DNA of 64,000 nt from NCBI GenBank assembly GCA_013180625.2, contig SNVD02014811.1:1-64000 (forward strand). The letters run 5' to 3'. Below, piece after piece: positions 1 through 9,133 of this stretch. The position numbers were made by a program, and so were the translations under genes. Numbering within the stretch: the stretch's first letter is position 1; every line of letters begins with the position of its first letter. Source of the stretch: Boswellia sacra (Eukaryota; Streptophyta; Magnoliopsida; Sapindales; Burseraceae). The notes under the pieces are model-generated. The model worked only from the letters and a program-made list of their open reading frames with translations, made no database searches and was not told where the DNA came from.

Positions 1-720
1 TGGGCAATCATCCGTAGGATGATCACTAGAATTACAAGTTTGACAGACAATTTCTTGCATAGACCACATTTCTAAGTCATCGACTTTCCTAGCTAGGGAT
101 GTAAATTTAACATGTAGATCATGATTCTCCCTAAAGTTATATATGCCTCTACTAGAAGTTCTTGGTACCTCATAGGTGCCAACATTGTTCCAATTTTGGG
201 CATTTTTCGCTAGTAAGTCTAGGAAATCCATGGCTTCATCTGGGTATTTATCTTCAACTTGTCCATCACACAATAATTCTATCATTTGCCTAGCTTGATG
301 TGTAAGACCTTCATAGAAAATTAAAACTAGTTCCCATGTTTCCAAACCATGATGAGGACAAGTATTAAGCAATGCTTGATACCTATCCCAACATTGGTAA
401 AAGGCCTCTCCTTATTTTTGAGTGAAATTGATGATTTGATTTTTGAGAGAATTTGTTCTATAGGGAGGAAAGAATTTTTTCAAAAATTGTTGTTGCATTT
501 CATCCCATGAACTAATGGATCTTGACCTAAGCTTTTGTAGCCATGTTTTAGCTTTATCTTTTAAAGAAAAAGGAAAAAGCTTTAATCTAAAGATGTTTAT
601 GCTACAATTTAGGTCACAATAGATATTGCAAAAATCTTTAAATTCTCTCAAATGCAAAAAATGGGTTTTCAACATGTAGGCCATGAAAGTGGGGTAAGAA
701 TTGAATGAAATCCGATTCAT
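1..720 (-). pseudogene. Athila-like gag, broken and partial (element A)
   Basis: The first ATG is at 720. The reading covers the Retrotrans_gag core (KTWLQKLRSRSISSWDE) and then hits an in-frame stop near 410. Beyond it, homology to the element B gag continues in the same direction to the window edge, including a CCHC-knuckle-like cysteine cluster around 10-60. Gag would form the virus-like particle. With the internal stop and window truncation this copy is judged non-functional. Confidence 0.8.
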
Positions 721-1001
721 GGTTGAAATATTTTACATCATGAGGAAAGACTATGCATGATTGTGCATGAGTTCTTGTGTAATCCATTAATGTCCTTGGT
801 TGGGTATGAGCATGTTTTCCAAAGAAGATGAGTGGCTACAAACAAGTCTACCAACTAATGCAAAGAGAAAGAAAAGATGAGCACATGCAAGAAAAAATAA
901 AAAATAGAAATGGGGAGAGAAGAAATGAACGTCTGCAAGAAAAATAAAAATAGAAATGGGAAAAGAAAATACTTACAATTTTGTACGCCAAATTTTTACC
1001 T

Positions 1002-1019
1002 TCCCCGGCAACGGCGCCA
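1002..1019 (-). other. Primer binding site of element A (tRNA-Asp type)
   Basis: On the minus strand this reads TGGCGCCGTTGCCGGGGA. That matches the complement of the 3' end of plant tRNA-Asp, the usual primer for Athila elements. It lies 6 nt from the LTR edge, as in element B. Confidence 0.85.
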
Positions 1020-1025
1020 AAAACT

Positions 1026-2554
1026 TGACACATCCGAAAAAGGATTGTCTCCCAAGTATAAGAGTGTCGAAGTAATAAAACCCGGTGAGACCGGGGTCGA
1101 TCCACGAGAAAGGGAATTTAAGCGTTACAAATTATAAGCTAAACAAATGTGATATGGATGATTCAAAGAGGTGACATGATAATATCAACAAGTATGTAAG
1201 ATGGTAGGTGGTATTCCCGACCATTCAAATATAAAACAAAAAGCAAGAGGAGGTAAAACCATCTATGGAAATAGGTGGTATAACCAACCATAGTAAATTA
1301 AAGAATAATTTCATAAGGTGGTAGAACCTACCATAGTAAATAAAATAAAAAGTTCATAAACAATAGAATAATTAAAATACAAGAGGGATTAACACAATAA
1401 CAATGAAGGCTAAGGTTAGGGGATCCGCCCTTGATATTTCAAATAAGGATAATTAACCCATTTTAGTTATATGAATTATATTTGTTTCATTACCAATATT
1501 TATACCACTTCTTGTAAATGGGTTCAAGCATCCAATGTGCCAATCATCATATGTCTACAACAAATCAAGGTTCCTAACTAGATTCGTGTCGGTAAGGAAG
1601 AACCATACATCATCTAGAAAGGATCCAAGCATTTGATGTGCCAAGGATTGTCGACAATGGATCAAGACCTCCACTTTACGAGTGGTGTCAAGATTGATTA
1701 AGAAATTAAATATAAATCATATTGAATAAACATTATAAGATTAAGATTATTAAGCACATATTAAGGGTTAGAGAATCCTTATTCTCATATCAAGGGTTTC
1801 ACCCTTTCACCTTAGCAAAAGAGAAATTAGAAGAACATTATAATAGAAAGAAAATAAAATGTAAGAAAAAGGAAATTCATTAATAACATAAACACACAAA
1901 ACACAATACAAGATCCTAGCCAAAGCCAAAATGTTCCAGCCAAGGCCAAGATGCCCTAATGGGTCACAAGGCACCTCTATTTATAGATACATCCAGGGGC
2001 AAACTTGTCAAATTACAAGGGCATAATTGTCAAATATTAGTTGTAAATATCTTTGACAATTGGGATCATTAGGCACCGACTTTGACCATCAATTTTGACA
2101 TCGAAATGTTGTGAATTTTAATCACATGTCTTCATGAAAGTTGTAGATATTTCTCTCAGCTTTCTAGAACATATTGATTTGCACAATTTGGATACGTATT
2201 TTGAGAGATACGGTCCAAATACTGAGGCCTGGTCAGACTGGGCCGAGACTGTAGATGGGTTCACTTCAAGCCCAATTTTGGTCTACTAAGAGCCCGAATT
2301 TGATGATGCTTGTGAAATGCAATCTTGTAGACAATTGAATCAGCTTTCCAAAACATTAAGAATTGCACCATTCTGATCTATAAATAGAGAGTTATGCCCA
2401 TTTTACCGAACCTGTAACAAAACCAAAATTAAGAGGAATTAATTCCAAAGATGCAAATGCTACAAATATGCTTAAGTTGAGGAATTTAATGACACTATTA
2501 ATGCAATATGATGAACTAAACTCTTATTAAACATGCATATTTAAGTGTTCATCA
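1026..2554 (-). repeat. 5' LTR of element A (1529 bp)
   Basis: On the plus strand it begins TGACACATCC and ends GTTCATCA, so on the minus strand it runs TGATGAAC...GGATGTGTCA with TG/CA ends. It aligns along its length with the two LTRs of element B. It is longer mainly because of an extra stretch at about 1195-1380 holding degenerate copies of a ggtggta..accatagtaaat unit. A TATA-like box (plus TATTTATA, 1978-1985) is conserved in all three LTRs. Confidence 0.9.
1978..1985 (-). promoter_or_regulatory. LTR TATA box (element A)
   Basis: TATAAATA on the minus strand, inside CTATAAATAGAG. The same site recurs in both element B LTRs, so it is the likely Pol II core promoter of the family. Confidence 0.6.
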
Positions 2555-2555
2555 C

Positions 2556-2722
2556 AAGCCCGCTAAGCTAAAAACACGAAAAAGGCAGTTTAGACAAAAG
2601 TTAGAGAGAAAAAGGAAGAGCCCACTGTGTTGAAAACCTAAAAAGGGCAACTCAAGCAAAAGTTAGGGCAAGCTCGCTAAGTCGAAAACCCAGAAAAATA
2701 CTACTTAGGCAAAAGTTAGTGC
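2556..2722 (+). repeat. Short tandem repeat, about 50 bp x 3
   Basis: Three imperfect units of the type cgctaagc-gaaaac-gaaa-aggcaaaagttag start near 2556, 2619 and 2671. Similar units are common just downstream of pol in Tat-type elements, which fits assignment to element C. Confidence 0.55.
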
Positions 2723-4339
2723 ATGAAAAAAAAAAGAATGAAAATGAAATGAGATGAATTACGAAGGAAGAACCTGAGGAAGTGGGAGACTACCACCAAA
2801 CCACTGGCTTGGGTCAACCCTAACCCAGTCTAGTTCGATCAATGTCTCAGCCAAAATCAAGGGAACGACCATGAAATCAAGACCCATCTAAGGAATGATG
2901 GTCACAAGATGTGGATCTCCAAGACCGTCCGGTGAGACTTGTAAGAATTGTGCAAGAAGGTAGAATTGAAGAAGGTGAAGCTAACCAAATGAAGTCTTAT
3001 CTATCATTCTGAGCAAAAGCATGATGGAATATAATATTACTCTACTTCCCCTGGTGTGAATGCCCATCGTGGAAATCAGGAAGTCAAAGAAGAAAGCTAG
3101 ATCAGATGTTGATGGTGTCCGGATAATCAGAAGAACCAGGCTCTCATAACTGGATGAGTGATGACCAAGTATAGCAAAGAATTCCTCATACAAGGGGTAA
3201 AGCTCTTACCTATTGAAACGAAAGATGTGATCGTGAGGATCTTAGAAAGTGGTACAATCCTTAAGAAAAGCAACATCGAGCTTGACATGAGAAAGGAATC
3301 TCAGATGATAGAGACCGATGAGCTTGAGTCGTTTCCAATCCTCATCCTTCAAAGCCCTTAGAAAAAGATGGAAAAATTTGGAGAGAAGCTTCAGACATGA
3401 TGAATGACATGAATAGGTGTTGAACAAATGTGAAAAGGAAGTCTCAAGAAATAAGAGAAAAGGTGCAGAGGAGTAACAAGAAGGAGCAGCACTTAAATAG
3501 TGCACAAAACAAGACAAAAAAGGAAAGAATGTCAGAGAACCGTCGAGCAACTATCTGACTATCAATCGATTGTTTCATGACAGTCGGCCTGATTGTTTGT
3601 TGGTCAGCCACCGGCTATTAGGGCTAAATAGCCCATTGGCCTTCCTCTTGCGCAATTCTTCAACTTTTGGAACTCATATCGATGAGCGATTTGAAGCAGG
3701 AGACTTTCAGATTTTGCAGTTTTTTTCAAAATTGAATAAATGATGATGTAGAAGCAAATTTGAACAAATTTAGATGTCAATTTAGTACAATACGCCAAGT
3801 GTACGGAGTCAGAAATAGAAAAATTTTCACTAGAATTTCATAAAACTATTTATTGTACATCATATAAGTTCATACATGAAAGCAAAACGAACAAATAAAG
3901 TCCTGATAGAAGCCAATGGTGATAGTCCTCACTCATCACTATCATTATCAATGTCAAAAGAGAAAGTAGTGACTTGAGCCTGGAGACGCTCAACCTCTCA
4001 TTGCAGACGATTAACTTCTTGACGACCCGCCTAACCAAGTAAAAAAAATCATATAGTTAGAAAAAGTATTAAGATAGAAATCATGCATGCATGAAGTATA
4101 GAAGGGTACTTCACCTGATACTAATGAGACATTTACAAAACATATCCATAGGAAGCTGCCTACATACGAAAAACCTATTACATGGAAGATCATGGCACCT
4201 ACATCATATTACATTTCTATTAGTGATAAATGATAGGAAATTTCATAAATGAACAGTCAAAAGACTTACCAAAGCAGTGTCCTATGGGACGAAGGGAACG
4301 GGCATGCTCTGATCCTTGGTGATCACATGGCTACGAATT
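2723..4339. other. No recognisable gene; decayed internal sequence of element C
   Basis: I see no conserved protein here in any frame. The stretch 3480-3620 resembles 17340-17470: a short AT-rich TATA-like segment beside GC-rich pieces of the type gactatc/gacagtcggcc. The same GC-rich pieces recur upstream of the Tat-like LTR TATA boxes elsewhere in the window. Short reading frames (for example 3604-3798 and 3850-4038) show no family features and are probably chance. Confidence 0.4.
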
Positions 4340-4831
4340 AACCATTGTCATCCCATGTGTAAAACGATGTTAATAGGGTAAGCCTGGAGGTCACCAATCA
4401 TATGACCGACTGGAATAGTTGGAGCAGCTGAAGGAGCTGGAGGAGGAGGTGGTTGCTGAGCTGTTGTAAAAAAAGAAGTTGATGTGCCAATACCTAAAAA
4501 GGAGGCTCTCGATCTCTTCCCACGATGGGCAGAAGAACTACCAGAGCGACAAGACACTATCGAAGGATAAGCAGTGTCATAAGCAGATTGGTCAGGCCTA
4601 TTATACAATAGGGTGGCTCGAGCCCAGTCGACGTAAGAACTCGTCATCAATAGGAACTCAATGGCACTCAAGTGAATCCCGGTTATGTAGTCTTATACCT
4701 CTGGCTCCATGGCCAAGTCAGCTGAATCTATCATCAAAACTGGTAGCGAAGGAGGAATCAAATGGCATGTTGGGCCCTCGAATCAATCCCACACGCGATC
4801 ACCTAGATACCACATCATGTTGTTTACATAA
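4340..4831 (-). pseudogene. Plant mobile domain (PMD) pseudogene, 3' part
   Basis: Read on the minus strand from 4831 down it gives WYLGDRVWD and then, after stops, a proline/serine-rich tail (poly-P near 4430). It continues the PMD-like reading that stops at 16005 on the other side of element B, so the two pieces are one gene cut by the insertion. At least two in-frame stops lie between 4680 and 4800. Similarity to the C-terminal part of PMD proteins is by eye and weaker than for the 16005-17270 piece. Confidence 0.5.
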
Positions 4832-6181
4832 TGACACATCCGAAAAAGGATTGTCTCCCAAGTATAGAAGTGTCGAAGTAATAAAACCCAGTGAGACTGA
4901 GGTCGATCCACGAGGAAGGAGATTTTAGTGCTACAAACTATAAGCAAGCAATTATGATGTGGATGATTCCAAGGGATGGCAAGATAATATCAACAAGTAT
5001 GAGTAAAGAACAAGCTCTTAAATAACAAATGAGAATAACACGAGAGAAATTAACACAATAATAATGAAAGCTAATGTTAGGGTATCCACCCTTGATATTT
5101 CAAATAAGGATAAATAACCCATTTTAGTTATATGAATTATATTTGCTTCGTTACCAGTATTTATACCACTTCTTATAAATGGGTTCAAGCATCCAATGTG
5201 CCAATCTCCATATGTTTACAACAAATCAAGGTTCCTAACTAGGTTCGTATCGGTAAGAAAGAACCATCCGACATCTAGAAAGGATCCAAGCATTTGATGT
5301 GCCAAGGATTGTCTACAATGGATCAAGACCTCCACTTTACGAGTGGTGTCAAGATTGATTAAGAAAATAAATATAAATCATATAAAATAAACAACACAAA
5401 ATTACGATTATTAAGAACATACCAAGGGTTAGAGAATCCTTATTCTCATATCAAGGGTTTCACCCTTTCACCTTAGCAAGAGAGAAATTAGCAAGACATT
5501 ATAAGAGAAAGAACACAAAATGCAAGAAAAAGTAAATTCATTAATAACATTAAAACACAAAAGAGAAACACAATACAAGATCCCAGCAAAGGCCAAGATG
5601 CCCTAATGGGTCACAAGGCACCTCTATTTATAGATACATTCAGGGGCAAACTTGTCAAATTACAAAGGAATAATTGTCAAATATTAGATGCACCAACTTT
5701 GACAATTAGGGTAATTAGGTGAACCGACTTTGACCACTGATTTTGACCTTGAATTATTGTGAATTTTAATCACATGTCTTCATGAAATCATAGATATTTC
5801 TCTCAGCTTTCTAGAACATCTTGATTCATACGATTTGGATAAGTATTCTGAGAGATATGGTCAATATACTGAGGCATGGTCAGGTTGGATCGAAACTGCA
5901 GATGGATTCACTTCAAGCCCATTTTTGGTCCACTAAGAGCCCGAATTTGATGAAGCTTGTGAAATATAATCTTGTAGATAATTTAATCAGCTTTCCAAAA
6001 CATTAAGATTTGCACCATTCTGATCTATTTTACCGAACCTGTAACAAAACCAAAATTAAGATAAATTAATTCCAAAGATGCAAATGCTACAAATATACTT
6101 AAGTTGAGGAATTTAATGACACTATTAATGCAATATGATGAACTAAACTCTTATTAAACATGCATATTTAAGTGTTCATCA
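4832..6181 (-). repeat. 3' LTR of element B (1350 bp)
   Basis: On the plus strand it starts TGACACATCC and ends TTCATCA. It aligns with 14634-16004 with scattered substitutions and one deletion of about 20 bp near 6027, where the right LTR has ggatctataaatagagag. A TATA-like TATTTATA lies near 5628-5635. LTR-to-LTR divergence shows the insertion is not recent. Confidence 0.93.
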
Positions 6182-6191
6182 CACCCCCCAA
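6182..6191 (-). other. Polypurine tract of element B
   Basis: The plus strand reads cacccccca directly after the LTR end at 6181. On the minus strand this is TGGGGGGTG abutting the 3' LTR, the expected primer site for plus-strand DNA synthesis. Confidence 0.75.
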
Positions 6192-6535
6192 CTAGCTTAT
6201 TGCTAGTCCCTAGCAATTAAAGCGTTATTATTTAGAATTGATTTATAGAATTTTACATCCAAGGTGGTCATTATTGCACTCTCCTTGATTTTATCCAAAT
6301 AAACAAACTCTCAACTGATTTTTTTTAAATGACTCATGTATCCTTCAGTCAAGATATCCACAAACCTTCTTTTGTGCTCAATTGACACATGACTATGGAG
6401 CTTATTAGAAATAAGCCATATCGGTTCTAGTATTTGTTAAGGCTAACAACCTTAGGTAGGGGGTATTCATTCATTTTATATATTTTTTTCTTTTTTTTTC
6501 TTTTTTTTTTTTTGAAAGAATGCATCTTTAACCCA

Positions 6536-6790
6536 GCTTTAAGCTAATGACTCCCAGATCAGTTGGCCTTAGGGCATTAGGTGTTAAGACACCCCTACGA
6601 GCTTAACGACTCGGGTTGCCGATGCTTTATTTTTGCTTAGAAACTTGTGGATAGTGCAATGTTCAATCCCATTAAGCTTTCTCCTTAATCCATGTAGCGA
6701 GCTGTGGGCCACTAGCTCCCAAACCAGTTGGTCTTAGGGTATTAGGTGTTGAGGCACCCCTCGGGCTTAATTGCTCGAATTAAGGAGGCT
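6536..6790 (-). repeat. Imperfect direct repeat (about 80 bp x 2)
   Basis: The units share agtTGGcCTTAGGGcATTAGGTGTT and GGCACCCCTnCGgGCTTAA-type cores at about 6555-6610 and 6728-6775. GGTGTT...gacACCCC could pair locally, so a structured 3' RNA element is possible. Only the repetition is visible. Confidence 0.55.
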
Positions 6791-7343
6791 ACGAGACCAA
6801 ACTTATCCACAATTGCTTTCTCTTTTTTTTTTTTTTGCTTTTATTTTTCATTTTTTCATTTTTTTTAAACTTTCCCCTTCCTTTTGTTGTTATCCTAAAC
6901 AAAACAAAAGAACTCAAATATTGCAATATTTCATTTTGCCACCACAATCATGCATCAAGGTATGTGTGTGTGTGAAGAAAGGTTCAAGAATACTTGCTTA
7001 ATGAGCACATAAGCACATTGTTTATTAAATGATTAGGTTGTGAGAGTTCATAGATTTGAATAATTCAAAGTGAAATGAATAAGACTTCCTTGTTATAAAA
7101 TTCAAAAATCAAGACTAAATAATATCAAGTTAGCTAAAATGGGTTCACAAAATCAAAATAAAATGACAAATTGGTTAGAATAGGTTTCAAGAGTTCAAAC
7201 TGGTCCTCCTTACTCTGCAATTCCTGACCCAGAATGCGTCTCAAGAGGATTTGAACTCCTTCCGCCGCACTCTGAATCTAATTACTAACTCGCTTTTTTT
7301 TTTTTAGAAAAAAATTCAAGACACACTTATGTTTACTATCCTT

Positions 7344-7354
7344 CCCCCCCCCCC
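7344..7354 (-). other. Second polypurine-like tract, 3' of LOG
   Basis: Eleven C on the plus strand (G11 on minus) follow CATTTAGTT in the minus reading. It shares AGTTGGGGGG with the polypurine tract at the LTR and lies about 1.16 kb upstream of it. A role as internal PPT is inference. Confidence 0.4.
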
Positions 7355-7490
7355 AACTAAATGAAACATTGTCCTCAATGTTTAAACGTAGAGAGATAAA
7401 GTATAGGAGACATTACCTGAAGCTTCTGTTATTAAAGAGAGATGACCTGAAAGATTCATAAAATAAAATAAAATAAAGCACAAGAAAACA

Positions 7491-8141
7491 TTACAAACGG
7501 AGATTCAGATCCAATTTGCACTTTTTGTTTTGCCCTCCTGCCCAATTAATTTGAGTACTAGCTGGGTCAGGTTCGTACTCTACTGCTTGTAATTTGTCAA
7601 GTAACTCACCAGCAGAAGTGGCAGAAACAAGGATCTGTCTCGCCCAATATGGGATAAAATTTTTTTCTACAGCTGCATCAACAAAACTTATTAAAGGATC
7701 AAAGAAATTGTTAACATTCAACAAACCTATAGGTTTTTTATGGAGGTTCAGTTCGGCCCAAGAGGCAATTTGAAAAATTTCTTCAAAATTACCAAAGCCA
7801 CCTGGTAAAGCAATAAAGGCATCTGAATTGATGAGCATATGTGCCATGCGTTCATGCATAGAGGAGACTTGTAACTCATGCCCAACTGTTTTTCCAACAA
7901 TGTTTTCTATAGCCAAAGCTTTAGGAATAACTCCTAAAATTTGACTACGTCCTACACGTGCAGCTCTTGACACACAACTCATTAACCCGAGGCTACCTAC
8001 CCCATAAACCACATGAATCTTTCTTTCAGCTAGTAGTCTACCAAGATAATTTGCTGCCTTGACAAACTCTTTACTTTTACCCGGTTGAGATCCACAGAAT
8101 ACACATATCTTTTGGATTCGACGTTTTGAAGTTCCCTCCAT
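7491..8141 (-). CDS. LOG: LOG-type cytokinin riboside 5'-monophosphate phosphoribohydrolase (retroelement cargo)
   Basis: This is one uninterrupted 216-aa ORF. LOG enzymes release active cytokinin bases from their riboside 5'-monophosphates in one step. Visible features are an N-terminal ICVFCGS (12-18), VVYGVGSLGLM (44-54), GVIPKAL (70-76), MHERM with R98, SDAFIALPGG (106-115) and PGGFGNFEE (113-121) with E121. The pair R98/E121 falls at the register used by plant LOGs, and the length is typical. Departures are GVGS for GGGS (V48), S55 for G, M99 for K and N118 for T in PGGxGTxxE. The C-terminus LDLNLRL (210-216) matches an EAR-type LxLxL. Host LOG genes have several introns and this copy has none, which points to capture as cDNA. 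It sits inside element B between pol and the 3' LTR. Activity is unproven. Confidence 0.88.
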   Translation of the reverse strand: MEGTSKRRIQKICVFCGSQPGKSKEFVKAANYLGRLLAERKIHVVYGVGSLGLMSCVSRAARVGRSQILGVIPKALAIENIVGKTVGHELQVSSMHERMAHMLINSDAFIALPGGFGNFEEIFQIASWAELNLHKKPIGLLNVNNFFDPLISFVDAAVEKNFIPYWARQILVSATSAGELLDKLQAVEYEPDPASTQINWAGGQNKKCKLDLNLRL

Positions 8142-8501
8142 GTTTATGCAACTCTCTAACTATGTGTGAAGAAGAGAACAAGAGATGTGGTATTTATGGA
8201 GTGCAAAAAGGTATGCTAATGATTACATCTATATAGGTAGCTCGGTTGTTTGTTGAAAAAGTTGACAATCATGCATAAAAACTCAAAAAAAGATGATGAA
8301 ATGAGACACCATAAGTCAAACAAAAGATACAAATTCAAAAATGACAGCTATGAGGCATTAAAATTAAAAAATGATGGCACGCATGCATATGCACAGGTAG
8401 TTGTGACTGTGGCTCACATCTTCCTCTGGTTTTACGTCCAAAAACGGCTTAAACACCTTCTATGAGTTGGGGATATGCTTCCCATCCAGTTTTCTTATAA
8501 A
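8142..8501 (-). promoter_or_regulatory. Putative internal promoter and leader of the LOG ORF
   Basis: This is the spacer between the Cys-rich ORF stop and the LOG ATG. On the minus strand it holds CTATATAG (8229-8236) and CCATAAATA (8191-8199). The second is about 50 nt upstream of the ATG and is followed by a pyrimidine-rich TCTCTTGTTCTCTTCTTCAC leader. Either could be a TATA box. No other gene is seen in the spacer. Promoter function is inference from composition and spacing. Confidence 0.4.
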
Positions 8502-8816
8502 CTAGCAAATATGGTCATTTTGAGTCAGATTCCCAAGACTATAGCGTTCCTGCTCATCTCGGAATTGTGTCCACAAATTAAAAATTTCACGCTGCACAAG
8601 TTCACAAGAATGCGTCTCAAGAGTCACTCGGATATCATCCAAAGACTCCCTACTCAGTCCATTCTTGATGAACTGTAGTTTATCCTCTCGACTATTAGAC
8701 AAATATCCCAAGGAGCAGCAACGCTGGTTACAAGTCCATCTTGCACATTTGGGACAAACTTGTAACCTTTTCGCTCTTCGCTTTTTGGCGTAAGAGCTTT
8801 TTCCCATACCTAGCAT
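8502..8816 (-). CDS. Basic cysteine-rich protein, betaflexivirus NABP-like (retroelement cargo)
   Basis: An intact 104-aa ORF. The N-terminus is strongly basic (SSYAKKRRAKRL, 7-18) and is followed directly by C21-x2-C24-x4-C29-x3-C33-C34, then a charged helical tail with DKLQFIKNGL (about 45-54). This order (basic block with an SSYA/STFA-like lead-in, compact Cys motif, then a K/R-L-x-F-x-K-x-G stretch) is that of the small nucleic-acid-binding proteins of carlaviruses and vitiviruses, some of which suppress RNA silencing. The resemblance is judged by eye. It may be a chance basic zinc-finger protein or an unrelated element-specific ORF. The next downstream gene is LOG, in the same direction. 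Confidence 0.55.
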   Translation of the reverse strand: MLGMGKSSYAKKRRAKRLQVCPKCARWTCNQRCCSLGYLSNSREDKLQFIKNGLSRESLDDIRVTLETHSCELVQREIFNLWTQFRDEQERYSLGNLTQNDHIC

Positions 8817-8849
8817 GTGAGAAACAAGATTATCTGAAAATTCACAAGA

Positions 8850-9022
8850 AAATCAGACCATGGCTTCAATTAACCATCTTACTTCAACAGGCATACCCTT
8901 ACGCATCAACATCCTTAGTCTTTCTGCGCAAGCTTTGTAAATTTTAAGCAAATCATTTTGCGGAAGATAGGAAAATGTTTGTGCAATTTTGAGAGAATGG
9001 TATCCATGTGAAGAAAATGAGA
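8850..9022 (-). pseudogene. Possible N-terminal extension of the Cys-rich ORF, cut by a stop
   Basis: About 50 codons in the same frame as the Cys-rich ORF are open upstream of a single TGA near 8848. They include a KIYKACAERLRMLMRKG stretch. If the TGA is a mutation, the original protein would have been near 150 aa or more. No upstream ATG is obvious except the internal methionines. Otherwise 8817-9133 shows no gene. Confidence 0.3.
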
Positions 9023-9133
9023 GAGAAGAAAAGAAAATGGATGCAAGGTGAGCAATAGTTTTTAGGGAACTGAAAAACCGACTTTAAAAGCCACAGAGTA
9101 CCGTATCTGCCACTTGACCGGGAAAAATCAATC

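Larger units (their letters stand above)
1..2554 (-). mobile_element. Athila-like Ty3/gypsy element A, 5' part (runs off the left edge)
   Basis: Read on the minus strand, the order is 5' LTR (1026-2554), a tRNA-Asp-type primer binding site (1002-1019), a leader and gag (720 to the window edge). Gag, PBS and LTR closely match element B, so A and B are one family. Pol and the 3' LTR lie outside the window. The expected right-hand target duplication would be caagc (2555-2559), but its partner cannot be checked. The flank on the right is Tat-like element C, so A is inserted in C. Confidence 0.85.
6192..7490 (-). other. 3' untranslated/accessory region of element B, no gene
   Basis: No coding region is recognised. 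It holds T-rich runs (6481-6515, 6819-6866), an imperfect direct repeat (6536-6615 and 6705-6790) and a C run at 7344-7354. On the minus strand the C run reads AGTTGGGGGGGGGGG, preceded by CATTGAGGACAATGTTT. A GAGGACAATGT...AGT(T/G)TGGGGG block is, as far as I recall, typical downstream of pol in Athila/Tat elements and may act as a second polypurine tract. Confidence 0.55.

Noticed and set aside
4348..4671. Independent proline-rich protein gene
   Set aside because: It continues the decayed PMD reading cut by element B, with stops just upstream.
7491..8141. LOG as recent transfer from a plant-pathogenic bacterium
   Set aside because: Its length, the R98/E121 register and the VVYGxGS, SDAFIALPGG and KPIGLLNV blocks look plant-type. 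Lack of introns is better explained by capture as cDNA.
7491..8141. LOG as an ordinary host gene that merely flanks a transposon
   Set aside because: It lies between two LTRs of one element that are bounded by a perfect TSD and preceded by that element's pol.
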